A stretch of DNA of 55,034 bases. It comes from Microvirga aerophila. Lineage in GTDB: Bacteria > Pseudomonadota > Alphaproteobacteria > Rhizobiales > Beijerinckiaceae. A program made the position numbers and the translations under genes. The stretch spans positions 1-55,034 of the forward strand of contig NZ_QOIO01000037.1 in NCBI RefSeq assembly GCF_003332305.1, in the 5' to 3' direction. Positions 35,095-43,703 of the stretch are shown here, piece by piece (positions within the stretch are counted from its first letter, which is position 1; each line of letters opens with the position of its first letter). The notes beneath the pieces were generated by a model. That model had not been told where the DNA came from. It did not search any database and saw only the letters and a list, made by a program, of their open reading frames with translations.

Positions 35095-35982
35095 ATGACG
35101 ATGTTCGAGAATTTCACTCAGCGGCAGATCACGACGTCGGAGGCTGTCATCAACCTGCGCCATGCGGGCGATGGTCCCCCAGTTCTTCTTCTGCATGGGC
35201 ATCCGCAGACTCACGTCATGTGGCATCGCGTTGCGCCGCGTCTCGCGCAAACTTACACCGTGGTCTGCGCCGACCTGCGCGGCTATGGCGACAGCTCCAA
35301 GCCTCCGACGACGCCGGATCATGAGCCGTATTCCAAACGCGCCATGGCGCGCGATCAGGTCGAAGTCATGCGAACCCTCGGATTTGAGCGGTTTGCAGTC
35401 GTGGGCCACGATCGCGGCGGACGCTGCGCCTACCGGATGGCTCTCGATCATCCCGACCAGATTGCCGCCCTGTCGGTTCTGGACATCCTGCCAACGGCCG
35501 AGCACTTCCGGCGCGCGGACATGTCGTTCGCCATGGGATACTGGCACTGGTTCTTCCTGGCCCAGCCTTATGACCTGCCCGAGCGCCTGATCAGCGGCGA
35601 TCCCGATGCATTTTATCTCCGCCGCGGCAAGCACATGTTCGACGAGGCGGCGCTGGCGGAATACCGGCGCTGCTTTACCGATCCAGCCACGATCCACGCC
35701 ATGTGCGAGGACTACCGCGCGGGCGCCGGCATCGACATGCGATTGGACGAAAGCGACCAGAAGGCGGGACGCCGCATCGCCTGTCCGGTGCAGGCCCTTT
35801 GGGGCCTGAAAGGCCCCATCGACCGATGGTACGACGTGTGCGAAGTCTGGCGCGGCTGGGCGAACGATGTCGAGGGCCGGGGCATCGATTGCGGGCATTA
35901 TCTGGCCGAGGAGGCGCCGGAGGAGACGCTCGCAGCCCTAGAGCCTTTCCTCGCCAAGGCCTTCGAGCGGATCAGTCTCTAA
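35095..35982 (+). CDS. Haloacetate (fluoroacetate) dehalogenase-like alpha/beta hydrolase
   Basis: A 295-aa alpha/beta hydrolase with every catalytic residue described for fluoroacetate dehalogenase. The nucleophile is Asp106 with Arg107 and Arg110 in GHDRGGR for carboxylate binding. Asp130 is the acid of the triad; His151 and Trp152 in YWHWFF and Tyr207 bind the leaving fluoride; His268 in CGHYLAEE is the base. It would hydrolyse the C-F bond of fluoroacetate to glycolate. A broader haloacid or epoxide role is possible. It ends convergently, overlapping the methyltransferase gene by four bases. Confidence 0.85.
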   Translation: MTMFENFTQRQITTSEAVINLRHAGDGPPVLLLHGHPQTHVMWHRVAPRLAQTYTVVCADLRGYGDSSKPPTTPDHEPYSKRAMARDQVEVMRTLGFERFAVVGHDRGGRCAYRMALDHPDQIAALSVLDILPTAEHFRRADMSFAMGYWHWFFLAQPYDLPERLISGDPDAFYLRRGKHMFDEAALAEYRRCFTDPATIHAMCEDYRAGAGIDMRLDESDQKAGRRIACPVQALWGLKGPIDRWYDVCEVWRGWANDVEGRGIDCGHYLAEEAPEETLAALEPFLAKAFERISL

Positions 35983-36728
35983 AGTCGGCCAACCCGGAAC
36001 GAGAGGGGAAACCGGATGGTGCGGCGCTGCTCCGGGTCTCCCCACGCCTCCACGAGGTTACGCTGAAAGACATCAACCGGGCTGCGCCCAAGCGCTTTCT
36101 CGGCTCCCCGCACGGCCGACCAGGTGTCCGTATAGCCGATGAGATCGGCAGCGCGCCAATGCACCGTGATGGCAAGCGGCGGCGCGGCGATCTCCGCGAA
36201 CGGAAAATCGAAGGACCGATAGCCCTCTTCCACATGCCGACGCTCCGGCGGCCAATACGGCCCTACCACTTCCTTGTAGAAATGCTGAACCACAGGGTTG
36301 ATCTCAGGGTCAGCCTCCAGAACCCCATAAGTGATGAGAGCCAGCACGCCGCCGGGTTTACCGATACGGCGAGCTTCTGCATAAAAGGCCGGAAGGTCGA
36401 ACCAGTGTGCGGCCTGCGCTGCCGTGATCAGATCAACGGAGCGATTGGCAAGGCCGCTGGCCTCCGCCGCTGCGACCCGATACTCGACCCGTGGATGCGG
36501 TTCGGCCTTCGCCACCTGCTGAGCGCTTGCATCCGTGGCGATGACACGACCGAAGCGTTCGGCCAACAGCACCGACAGCTGACCGGACCCACAACCGACA
36601 TCGAGCGCCAGTTCCGTGTCGCCGCAGAGGCTTGCCAAGTAATCCACGACTGAGGCCGGATAGGTCGGCCGGTAGGCCGCGTAATCTGATGAGCGCGACG
36701 AGAAATGATCCTTGAAGGTCATCGTCAC
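35979..36728 (-). CDS. Class I SAM-dependent methyltransferase
   Basis: A 249-aa small-molecule methyltransferase: motif [13 protein letters not shown], then [25 protein letters not shown], and a C-terminal half like the trans-aconitate/Crg1 type. Substrate unknown. Its ATG overlaps the stop of pxpA (ATGA), so it is translated with pxpA and probably with pncB. Its 3' end overlaps the convergent dehalogenase gene. Confidence 0.85.
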   Translation of the reverse strand: MTMTFKDHFSSRSSDYAAYRPTYPASVVDYLASLCGDTELALDVGCGSGQLSVLLAERFGRVIATDASAQQVAKAEPHPRVEYRVAAAEASGLANRSVDLITAAQAAHWFDLPAFYAEARRIGKPGGVLALITYGVLEADPEINPVVQHFYKEVVGPYWPPERRHVEEGYRSFDFPFAEIAAPPLAITVHWRAADLIGYTDTWSAVRGAEKALGRSPVDVFQRNLVEAWGDPEQRRTIRFPLSFRVGRL

Positions 36729-37489
36729 AGGTTGCCGAAAGGCGCGACCGTGAAGCCGTTCGCCTCGAGCTTCGCTCTGACTGTACGCGCCATCTCGACG
36801 GCGCTCGGCTCATCGCCATGAACGCAGATGGTATCGATCTGAACTGGGATGCGCCGGCCCGAAGTCGTTGTGACTGCCTTGTCTTGCAAGGCCCGCAACA
36901 CTCGCTCGGCGGCCTCGGCCGCATCGTGAAGGACGGAGCCCGGCTTCTTGCGGCTGGTGAGCGCGCCGTTATCCTCATAGGTGCGATCGGCGAAGAACTC
37001 GCGGACAACCGGCACGCCCAGTTTGTCGGACGCCTTCTCCATCAGCAGCCCCGGCATGCAAACATTGATAAGGCTTTTGTCCACGCCTTTGATGGCGCGA
37101 GCAATGGCCAGCGCCAGATCTTCGTCCTCGTTCGCCATGTTGTTGAGCGAGCCATGGGCCTTCACGTAGGTGACACGGTGGCCCGCCAGGGATGCGACCG
37201 CCTGCAAGGCGCCAATCTGATAGGCGACCATGCGCTCGATCTCGGCAGGGCTGTCGCCCCGGATCACGCGGCGGCCGAACCCGGCAAGATCGTTGAAGCC
37301 CGGGTGCGCGCCGATGGCCACTCCCTTGCGTTTCGCGATCTCGGAGGTACGGAACATGATGGACGGATCGCCCGCATGGTAGCCGCAGGCGATGTTGGCC
37401 GACGAGACGATGTCCAGCATCGCGTCGTCATCCCCCATGGGCCACGGCCCGAACCCCTCGCCCATGTCGCAGTTCAGATCGACTTTCAT
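36725..37489 (-). CDS. pxpA: 5-oxoprolinase subunit A (LamB/YcsF family)
   Basis: A 254-aa protein with the family features [45 protein letters not shown] and VKAHGSLNN. PxpA normally works with PxpB and PxpC to open 5-oxoproline to glutamate using ATP. Neither partner is encoded in the window, so it may pair with distant genes or have another role. It starts 5 bases after pncB and is coupled to a methyltransferase gene. Confidence 0.93.
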   Translation of the reverse strand: MKVDLNCDMGEGFGPWPMGDDDAMLDIVSSANIACGYHAGDPSIMFRTSEIAKRKGVAIGAHPGFNDLAGFGRRVIRGDSPAEIERMVAYQIGALQAVASLAGHRVTYVKAHGSLNNMANEDEDLALAIARAIKGVDKSLINVCMPGLLMEKASDKLGVPVVREFFADRTYEDNGALTSRKKPGSVLHDAAEAAERVLRALQDKAVTTTSGRRIPVQIDTICVHGDEPSAVEMARTVRAKLEANGFTVAPFGNL

Positions 37490-37494
37490 GCCTG

Positions 37495-38787
37495 CTACAC
37501 CAGAACCGGCTGCGCGGTCTGCGCGCCCATGTGGAAGACGCGCTTGTAGCGCTCGACCTCGGCCTTCGGCCCCAGGGCCTTTGTGGGATTGTCCGACAGT
37601 TTGACCGTAGGTCGCCCGTCGGCGGAGATCACCTTGCAGACGATGGAGATCGGATCGAGACTGCCGTCGGAAGCAAGCCCGCGGAAATCATTGGTCAGGA
37701 GCGTGCCCCAGCCATAACCGATCCGCATGCGGCCATGGAACTGCCGGTGGATGCGCTGGATCAGGTCCACGTCGAGCCCATCCGAGAAAATCGCGAGCTT
37801 CTCGGCCGGGTTCTGTCCGCGCGAGAGCCACCAATCGATCGCCTCCTCGCCGCCTTCGAAGGGGTCCTTCGAGTCCACGCGAATGCCGGTCCAGGACGCA
37901 ACCCAATCAGGAGCATTCTTCAGGAAGTTCGTCGTGCCGTAGGTGTCGGGAAGGATGATGCGCAGGTTGCCCTCGTAATCCTCCTGCCAGTCCGCCAGGA
38001 CGCGGTAAGGCGCCTGTGCCATGTCGGCCTCGTTATCGGTCAGCGCCGTGTAGACCATCGGTAGCTCGTGGGCGTTGGTGCCGACGGCCTCCACTTCGCG
38101 CCTGAGTGCGATGAGGCAGTTCGAGGTGCCGAGGAAGGAGGAGCCAAGCCCCTCGCTCATGGCCTGCACGCACCAATCCTGCCAAAGGAAGCCATGGCGA
38201 CGACGTGTCCCGAAGTCCGAGATGGACAGGCCCGGGAGCGTTTTGAGCTGCTCGATCTTTTCCCAAACCCGGGTCATCGCGCGGGCATAGAGAACCTGAA
38301 GCTCGAACTTGCCCATGCTCTTCAGCACGCCCCGGGACCGCAGCTCGTTCAGGATTGCAAGCGCCGGGATCTCCCACATGGTGGTCTCGATCCAGGGGCC
38401 GTGGAAGGTCAGAACATACTGACCGTCCTGCTTCTCCAGGAGGTATTCCGGAAAGCGGAAGGTCTCGAGCCAATCCATGAATTCCGGCGAGAACATCTGC
38501 CGTTTGCCATAGAAAGTGTTGCCACGAAGCCAGGTGGACTCGCCTCGTGTCAGGGAGAGCGTTCGCACATGATCTAGCTGCTCCCGCAGTTCGCCCGCGT
38601 CGATGATGTCGGCTAGGCGGATCCGGGTGGTGCGGTTCTGGATGCCGAATGTCACCTGGACGTTCCGGTGGCGGCGAAAGATCGTCTGCGCCATCAGAAG
38701 CTTGTAGAAGTCCGTGTCGAGGACGGACCTGACAATCGGATCGATCTTCCAGGTATGGTTGTAGACCCTGGTCGCGATGTCCGCCAT
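37495..38787 (-). CDS. pncB: Nicotinate phosphoribosyltransferase
   Basis: Converts nicotinate and PRPP to nicotinate mononucleotide in the NAD salvage pathway, with ATP. The 430-aa product has the expected [60 protein letters not shown] and [10 protein letters not shown] segments. It leads a pncB-pxpA-methyltransferase operon with gaps of 5 and -4 bases. A hairpin lies between it and the upstream PPOX gene. Confidence 0.95.
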   Translation of the reverse strand: MADIATRVYNHTWKIDPIVRSVLDTDFYKLLMAQTIFRRHRNVQVTFGIQNRTTRIRLADIIDAGELREQLDHVRTLSLTRGESTWLRGNTFYGKRQMFSPEFMDWLETFRFPEYLLEKQDGQYVLTFHGPWIETTMWEIPALAILNELRSRGVLKSMGKFELQVLYARAMTRVWEKIEQLKTLPGLSISDFGTRRRHGFLWQDWCVQAMSEGLGSSFLGTSNCLIALRREVEAVGTNAHELPMVYTALTDNEADMAQAPYRVLADWQEDYEGNLRIILPDTYGTTNFLKNAPDWVASWTGIRVDSKDPFEGGEEAIDWWLSRGQNPAEKLAIFSDGLDVDLIQRIHRQFHGRMRIGYGWGTLLTNDFRGLASDGSLDPISIVCKVISADGRPTVKLSDNPTKALGPKAEVERYKRVFHMGAQTAQPVLV

Positions 38788-38853
38788 CGCTTGCTCCTTG
38801 CCAATTCAAGAGCCGCGACCATAGCGAAGGCAGGCCCCGGATGAAAGGCAGCG

Positions 38854-38887
38854 CTTCTCCTCCGTGCCTGAATGGCCGGAGGAGAAG
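38854..38887 (-). other. 11-bp perfect hairpin between PPOX gene and pncB
   Basis: CTTCTCCTCCG (38854-38864) and CGGAGGAGAAG (38877-38887) pair perfectly around 12 bases, just past the PPOX stop. No T-run follows on the minus strand. The CTCCTCC/GGAGGAG arms resemble anti-ribosome-site and ribosome-site sequences. Confidence 0.6.
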
Positions 38888-38896
38888 ACAATATGC

Positions 38897-39403
38897 TTAA
38901 CCCTTCAGGTCGACCTTGGCCTGATCGCCAGGATGAGGCTGCTCGCCGGTGATGGCTGCTTTCACATAGCCGTAGAGGTGAACGATGGTGGATGACGGGC
39001 TGTCCCAGTACTCGCCCTTGACCGGATGAACACGGATCAGGGCGATCTGCGGGTCGTCGACGCCATTGGGGAACCAGGCTCGCAGAGGCTCGGACCACTT
39101 CTCGTGGATTTTGGCCTTGTCTCGGACGATCTCGGCCTTGCCGGAAACGGAAACATAGTTCTGGCTGCTCGGATCCGCGTAGGCGAGATTGACCTCGTTG
39201 TCACGAGACACCTCGGTGATCTTCGGAGATTGGATCTGCGTGAAGAACCAGAGGTCCCCATGCTCGTCGGTGTCCTGGCTGTACATAGGCCGGCTGTGCA
39301 AGGTGCCGTCGGTATCGACGGTGGTCATCATGGCGATCTTCACGTCCTTGATCAGCTCGTAGAGCTTCTTGGCATTCGGATCGTCGTGGCCATGTTGGTG
39401 CAT
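38897..39403 (-). CDS. Pyridoxamine 5'-phosphate oxidase-like general stress protein
   Basis: A 168-aa flavin-binding split-barrel protein of the general stress protein 26 type. Typical segments are MMTTVDTDGTLHSRPMYSQD, GDLWFFTQIQSPKITEVSRD, NVSV-like NYVSVSGKAEIV, and the C-terminal PSSTIVHLYGYVKA. Members bind FMN/FAD or F420 and are linked to stress response; no oxidase activity is proven for most. The ATG at 39403 follows GAGGAG. A GGCGCAGA/TCTGCGCC inverted repeat (39441-39448 with 39454-39461) lies 38 bases upstream and may be an operator. It is divergent from mrp. Confidence 0.9.
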   Translation of the reverse strand: MHQHGHDDPNAKKLYELIKDVKIAMMTTVDTDGTLHSRPMYSQDTDEHGDLWFFTQIQSPKITEVSRDNEVNLAYADPSSQNYVSVSGKAEIVRDKAKIHEKWSEPLRAWFPNGVDDPQIALIRVHPVKGEYWDSPSSTIVHLYGYVKAAITGEQPHPGDQAKVDLKG

Positions 39404-39440
39404 TTTCGTCTCCTCGATCTCGTCACAGACCCCTCGGGAC

Positions 39441-39461
39441 GGCGCAGACGGGATCTGCGCC
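39441..39461. promoter_or_regulatory. Inverted repeat upstream of the PPOX gene
   Basis: GGCGCAGA (39441-39448) and TCTGCGCC (39454-39461), 8-bp perfect arms with a 5-base spacer, in the divergent PPOX/mrp spacer. Possible operator or leader hairpin. Confidence 0.4.
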
Positions 39462-39653
39462 AGGCCCCACCGGGCACGGCGCGGGCGATCGGCCGGCGCA
39501 AGGGCCGACCATCCAAGGGACACGGTGAACAACGGACAAGGTCCGCTTTGGTTCGCGATATTGTGCAAGCCGCCCAAGGAGCGCCTTAACGGATGCGCCG
39601 TCACCCTATACATGACGGGTACCACGCTCGAATCCCGCGCAGGAGGCCCTACC

Positions 39654-40781
39654 TTGGCGATTACCCGTGAACATGTGCTTCAGGCGCTTTCCACCGTGCC
39701 GGTGGACACCAATGGGACAAGCCTCGTATCGTCAGGCCGCCTGTCCGACGTGCTGATCGACGACGCAGCCCGCGTCATGTTCTCGATCTCCGTTCAGCCG
39801 TCGGAAGCCTCAAGCATGGAGCACGTGCGACAGGCCGCCGAGACGGCCGTGCGCGGCCTTCCAGGGGTCAAAGGGGTGTTTGCCAGCCTGACGGCAGAAC
39901 ACGCCGGCCCGCCCGGCGGGGCTGCATCCTCCCCGGCGGCGCCGGCCCGTCCGCGAGCGGCCGCGCAGCCCAAGAGCCAGCGGATCCCTGGCGTTGGTCA
40001 TGTGATCGCCGTTGCGTCCGGCAAGGGCGGGGTTGGAAAGTCGACGACCGCCTGCAATCTGGCGCTTGGCCTCAAGGCCCTCGGGCTGAAGGTCGGACTC
40101 CTGGACGCGGACATTTATGGGCCGTCCATGCCGAAGCTTCTCGGCATCCACGGCAAGCCGCAGCTTCTGGAAGGGCGCATTCTCGAGCCCATGGAAGCCT
40201 ACGGCATCAAGGTCATGTCCATCGGGTTCCTGGTCGATGAGGAAGCGGCCATGATCTGGCGCGGCCCGATGGTCATGTCGGCGATCACCCAGATGCTGCG
40301 GGAGGTCGCCTGGGGCGACCTCGACGTGCTGGTGGTCGACATGCCCCCCGGCACCGGAGACGCGCAGCTGACTATGGCGCAGGCGACCCCTCTTGCGGGC
40401 GCCGTCATCGTCTCAACCCCGCAGGATCTCGCTCTGATCGACGCCAGACGAGGCGTATCCATGTTCAAGCGCGTGGAGATCCCGATCCTCGGAATCGTCG
40501 AGAACATGGCGACCTTCGTGTGTCCCCATTGTGGGCAAGCCTCCCACATCTTCGGCCATGGGGGAGCTCGCGCCGAGGCCGAGCGCCTAGGGGTGCCGTT
40601 CCTGGCCGAAGTGCCGCTCAACATGTCCATCCGGGAATTGTCGGATGCCGGTCGGCCGGTGGTGGCTGTCGACCCAGAGGGGCCCCACGCCAAAATCTAC
40701 AAAGACATGGCCCATCAGGTCTGGGCGGTCCTGTCCGGCGGCGCAGGGGCGCGTCCTGCTCCCCGTATCGTCATCGAGTGA
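39654..40781 (+). CDS. mrp: Mrp/ApbC-type iron-sulfur cluster carrier ATPase
   Basis: A 375-aa P-loop protein that holds and delivers Fe-S clusters. An N-terminal MIP18-like domain (about 1-80) and a Pro/Ala-rich linker (86-108) precede the deviant Walker A ASGKGGVGKST (121-131), PPGTGDAQLT, and the cluster-binding CPHC at 290-293. The TTG at 39654 is chosen because AGGAGG lies 7 bases upstream and the resulting MAITREHVLQAL matches the family; the ATG at 39612 would place that ribosome site inside the gene. It is followed by mobA after 9 bases. Confidence 0.92.
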   Translation: MAITREHVLQALSTVPVDTNGTSLVSSGRLSDVLIDDAARVMFSISVQPSEASSMEHVRQAAETAVRGLPGVKGVFASLTAEHAGPPGGAASSPAAPARPRAAAQPKSQRIPGVGHVIAVASGKGGVGKSTTACNLALGLKALGLKVGLLDADIYGPSMPKLLGIHGKPQLLEGRILEPMEAYGIKVMSIGFLVDEEAAMIWRGPMVMSAITQMLREVAWGDLDVLVVDMPPGTGDAQLTMAQATPLAGAVIVSTPQDLALIDARRGVSMFKRVEIPILGIVENMATFVCPHCGQASHIFGHGGARAEAERLGVPFLAEVPLNMSIRELSDAGRPVVAVDPEGPHAKIYKDMAHQVWAVLSGGAGARPAPRIVIE

Positions 40782-40790
40782 CGGCCTCCT

Positions 40791-41423
40791 GTGTTGCCCG
40801 CTCACCCACCGACAGTGGGCGTCATCCTGGCAGGTGGACTTGCACGCCGTATGGGCGGGATCGACAAGTCTCTCCTGACGATTAGAGGACGGACGCTCCT
40901 CCGGCACGTGGCAGACCGCCTTGGGCCTCAATGCGAGGGGCTGATCATCAATGCCAACGGCGATCCAGGACGCTTTGCGGCGACAGGCTTGCCCATAGTG
41001 GAGGATTCGCTCTCTGGTCACCTTGGCCCCCTTGCGGGGATCCTGGCAGCCCTCGAATGGGTATCTGCCTCGCGTCCAATGATCGAATGGGTGGCGAGCT
41101 GCCCAAGTGACACCCCTTTTATGCCAAATGACCTCGTGCTGAAGCTGCACGAGGCGCGGGAGCGGCTTCAAAAGCCTATGGCATGTGCCTCATCAGGGTC
41201 TCAGGTCCACCACGCGGTCGGTCTCTGGCCCGTTCGCCTGCGACATGACCTACGGGACGCGATTGCCGTGGAAGACTTGCGCAGCATCCGGAAATGGACC
41301 AACACCCGTGGGGTTGCGCACGCATCCTGGGCTGACGCCCCCCTCGACCCCTTCCTCAATATCAACACCTCCGGCGACCTCGCGGAGGCTGAAGCCGCAT
41401 TTGAATGCTATCAGGACGCGTGA
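40791..41423 (+). CDS. mobA: Molybdenum cofactor guanylyltransferase
   Basis: Transfers GMP to molybdopterin to make the guanine dinucleotide cofactor of DMSO-reductase-family enzymes. The 210-aa protein has the nucleotide loop GVILAGGLARRMGGIDKSLL and the core segment DTPFMPNDLV. The start is GTG at 40791 or the following TTG; no strong ribosome site separates them. It lies between mrp and tusA, suggesting a Moco/Fe-S maturation unit; the target enzyme (for example formate dehydrogenase) is not in the window. Confidence 0.93.
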   Translation: MLPAHPPTVGVILAGGLARRMGGIDKSLLTIRGRTLLRHVADRLGPQCEGLIINANGDPGRFAATGLPIVEDSLSGHLGPLAGILAALEWVSASRPMIEWVASCPSDTPFMPNDLVLKLHEARERLQKPMACASSGSQVHHAVGLWPVRLRHDLRDAIAVEDLRSIRKWTNTRGVAHASWADAPLDPFLNINTSGDLAEAEAAFECYQDA

Positions 41424-41454
41424 CGCCTTCGGGAGCCTGGGCTGCGAGAACTCC

Positions 41455-41685
41455 ATGAACGAACTTGATCTATCGGGACTGAAGTGTCCCCTGCCCGTCC
41501 TCAGGACCCGCAAGGCGCTCCGCTCGCTACAATCGGGCGACCAGCTCCTGGTCATCTGCACCGACCCGCTCGCGTCGATTGATGTGCCCAATCTCATCCG
41601 GGAAACCGGGGACGTCCTCGAGGAATTGAGGCAGGAGGGTGCGAAATGGCACTTTCTGGTCCGGAAAAGCCCCCAACCCGCATAG
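41455..41685 (+). CDS. tusA: TusA-family sulfur carrier
   Basis: A 76-aa sulfur-relay protein with the active Cys in DLSGLKCPLPVLRTRKAL (Cys11). TusA-type proteins carry persulfide for tRNA thiolation and for molybdenum cofactor and formate dehydrogenase maturation. Its place after mobA favours the latter, by inference. It may be a paralogue and not the canonical TusA. A terminator follows. Confidence 0.92.
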   Translation: MNELDLSGLKCPLPVLRTRKALRSLQSGDQLLVICTDPLASIDVPNLIRETGDVLEELRQEGAKWHFLVRKSPQPA

Positions 41686-41716
41686 AAAAAGGCCCGGCAA
41701 ATACCGGGCCCTTTCT
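41683..41716 (+). terminator. Bidirectional terminator, tusA / CsbD gene
   Basis: GGCCCGG (41691-41697) and CCGGGCC (41704-41710) with a 6-base loop, flanked by an A-run on the left and CTTTCT on the right. It can end transcription on both strands between the convergent genes. Confidence 0.8.
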
Positions 41717-41734
41717 AAGAAATTCTTGAGAACC

Positions 41735-41917
41735 TTACGGCTCGCGGTTGCCGCGAAGCGTGTCCTTGATGCCGCCGACTGCGTTCTGGATCTTGCCCTC
41801 GGCCTTATCCATCTTGCCTTCGGTCTGGAGCTTGGAATCGCCGACGGCCTTGCCGACGCCTTCCTTCAGGCTGCCCTTCATCTTCTTCATGCTGCCTTCG
41901 ACCCGATCGTCATCCAT
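41735..41917 (-). CDS. CsbD-family stress protein
   Basis: A 60-aa hydrophilic protein rich in Lys and Gly: EGSMKKMKGSLKEGVGKAVG, then DKAEGKIQNAVGGIKD. It matches the CsbD family, small general-stress proteins of unknown action. The ATG at 41917 follows GAGGAG; longer frames upstream are not conserved-looking. It sits near other stress-type genes (PRC-barrel, PPOX). Confidence 0.9.
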   Translation of the reverse strand: MDDDRVEGSMKKMKGSLKEGVGKAVGDSKLQTEGKMDKAEGKIQNAVGGIKDTLRGNREP

Positions 41918-42119
41918 CTTACGTCTCCTCAAAAGCTGATGTCCTAAGAAGAACGCCCCAATCCCAGAAGGGTTGCGGCCGGATGCGGACGCCGGGGCAA
42001 AGACTGCTACCACTAAGTGCAAAACTCCGTTCGTTTCTATCCAGAATAAAGATTGCGTTTGAACGACTTCGCGAGAATCCACCAGCTCTACACAACTCGT
42101 GTCACTGCCTTAGATATGT

Positions 42120-42125
42120 TATAAT
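42120..42125 (+). promoter_or_regulatory. TATAAT -10 box before the histidine kinase
   Basis: A perfect TATAAT, unusual in this GC-rich sequence, 23 bases before the GTG start. No good -35 is visible at 17 bases. Confidence 0.4.
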
Positions 42126-42148
42126 CTTGTGATAAAGCCGAGTTTGTC

Positions 42149-42928
42149 GTGTCGCAGCCTACAAAATCATCCAAAAAGTACCTGAAGGCCGAGGAGGGTC
42201 TTGCGGGCCGTGAGGCTCAGCGTGACGTGAACCGGCAATTAGACCGCATGGCTCTCCTGGCGCATCAACTGACGACGCCGCTCTCGACGATTTCGTCCCT
42301 CGCCCAAGGCCTCATGCGGAGAACGAGTCGCCTCAGCACGGATGACATCCAGGAGCGGTCGGAAAAGAGCTGGCGGGCAAGCCTGAGGCTTCAGGAACTG
42401 ATCGAAACGATCATGTCCTACACGCGGATCAACGCCGGAGCCATTTCGCCGAATTTCAATCTCTTCAACCTTGAGACGTTCCTGCGTCGTGTGTGTCATG
42501 ATCATCGCAGACAGGAGCCGGATAGGCCATTCAACATCGACCTTCAGGGCATCCCCGACCTGTTCGTCGGCGACCCGGTTCTTCTTGAGCAGGCTTTCGT
42601 CATCATCCTGTCTAACGCGACGAAATATTCGCAGGCTCATCAGCCCATCGGTGTTACAGGCTGCCATCAGAACGGCAATATCATCATCAAAATCAGGGAT
42701 GAAGGCATAGGCGTGCCGGAAGGGGATATCGCCTATCTCATGGAACCGTTCTTCCGCGGGCGGAATGCGCGCCATATGGCCGGCACAGGACCAGGACTGA
42801 GCTTGGCGAGACACATCCTTTCCGTTCATGGCGGAAGCCTGCACATCGAAAGCCGGGAGGGATCGGGGACCACCGTCACGATCCTATTGCCCGGAGAGCT
42901 GATGTCCGATTTCGGCTCCGATATATGA
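42149..42928 (+). CDS. Orphan soluble histidine kinase
   Basis: A 259-aa protein with only the kinase core: phospho-acceptor His39 in LLAHQLTTPLSTIS, N-box ILSNATKYS, G1 IRDEGIGVP, G2 GTGPGLSLA. There is no transmembrane helix and no recognised sensor domain, only about 30 N-terminal residues, and no response regulator next to it. It may sense through a partner or act as a phosphodonor in the general stress cascade. The start is GTG at 42149. Confidence 0.9.
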   Translation: MSQPTKSSKKYLKAEEGLAGREAQRDVNRQLDRMALLAHQLTTPLSTISSLAQGLMRRTSRLSTDDIQERSEKSWRASLRLQELIETIMSYTRINAGAISPNFNLFNLETFLRRVCHDHRRQEPDRPFNIDLQGIPDLFVGDPVLLEQAFVIILSNATKYSQAHQPIGVTGCHQNGNIIIKIRDEGIGVPEGDIAYLMEPFFRGRNARHMAGTGPGLSLARHILSVHGGSLHIESREGSGTTVTILLPGELMSDFGSDI

Positions 42929-42942
42929 TGTGAATGCTATAA

Positions 42943-42976
42943 GAAAAACCCTCCCAGGCGACGTGCCGGGGAGGGT
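42943..42976 (-). terminator. Terminator of the PRC-barrel gene
   Basis: ACCCTCCC (42948-42955) and GGGAGGGT (42969-42976), with an inner GGC/GCC pair. On the minus strand it is followed by TTTTTCTT. It lies between the convergent kinase and PRC-barrel genes. Confidence 0.82.
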
Positions 42977-43012
42977 CTGATCGACAGACTTGCGAACGTC
43001 TGACGCGATAGG

Positions 43013-43414
43013 TCAGTCGTCCTTCCACTTGCCTTCGAACTTGAACTCCGGAGCAGCCTTCAGCTGATCCTTGGTGGCGTTCATCGTCGCGGTCCACTTA
43101 TTGTCGTTCGTGTTGTAGGACACGGCAACAGCGCTCGGATCGACAACCACATAACGATCGCCCATTCCGAGGAAACCTCCGACGGAAAGGACATATCCCA
43201 CAACGCGGCCCTGGCTGATGACGACGTCTTCGATTTCGCCGACATTCTCGTTGCTGGAGTTGCGGATATCCAAACCTTCCAGGCGTTCCGCCAGAATCGC
43301 ATCCTGAGGCACGTCCACAAATTTCGGGGCCGCCGTGCCTGCCGGAGAGGTCTGTGCCAGGGCTGGAACCATCAAGGCCGTCATAGCGGCAACAACAAGC
43401 GAAATTCGACGCAT
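43013..43414 (-). CDS. Exported PRC-barrel domain protein
   Basis: A 133-aa exported protein. The signal peptide covers about 1-20 (ending VPALAQ). A PRC-barrel domain follows: RLEGLDIRNSSNENVGEIED, then SQGRVVGYVLSVGGFLGMGD and RYVVVDPSAVAV. These small beta-barrels are common in Hyphomicrobiales and often stress-induced; function is not known. AGGAG precedes the ATG at 43414. An EcfG-like promoter lies 37 bases further upstream. Confidence 0.9.
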   Translation of the reverse strand: MRRISLVVAAMTALMVPALAQTSPAGTAAPKFVDVPQDAILAERLEGLDIRNSSNENVGEIEDVVISQGRVVGYVLSVGGFLGMGDRYVVVDPSAVAVSYNTNDNKWTATMNATKDQLKAAPEFKFEGKWKDD

Positions 43415-43450
43415 TCTGTTCTCCTGAACAATGACTTCGGATGGTTTAGG

Positions 43451-43475
43451 AATGCGTATGGCCAAGGTTTGTTCC
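43451..43475 (-). promoter_or_regulatory. Candidate EcfG-type promoter for the PRC-barrel gene
   Basis: On the minus strand: GGAAC (43475-43471), a 16-base spacer, CATT (43454-43451). The consensus is GGAAC-N16/17-CGTT, so the -35 is exact and the -10 has one change. The implied leader is about 30 bases. Confidence 0.45.
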
Positions 43476-43485
43476 AACTTCCGCG

Positions 43486-43507
43486 ATTTCGCATGCCTGT
43501 GCGAAAT
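43486..43507. promoter_or_regulatory. Inverted repeat in a divergent promoter region
   Basis: ATTTCGCA (43486-43493) and TGCGAAAT (43500-43507), perfect 8-bp arms with a 6-base spacer, just upstream of the EcfG-like promoter. A dimeric regulator could bind here. Confidence 0.45.
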
Positions 43508-43703
43508 GACGTCAACCTTCCATGTGGAGGATGACTATGTGGCGCCACCTGCGGACCGCTTGGAATTCTTAGCGGGCTGTGCTTGATGTAGCGAAAAGCG
43601 TTCGCGCATTGCCATGCAGCCGTAAAACACCTTGATGGAATCGCCTTCTCATGCAGCAAATCTGTTCACGCCGCGCATATCAAGTCACGACCGGAACGAG
43701 ATC

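Noticed and set aside
41952..41976. EcfG-type promoter for the CsbD gene
   Set aside because: On the minus strand the spacing and CGTT are right, but the -35 reads GCAAC instead of GGAAC, a change at a nearly invariant base. Too weak to list.
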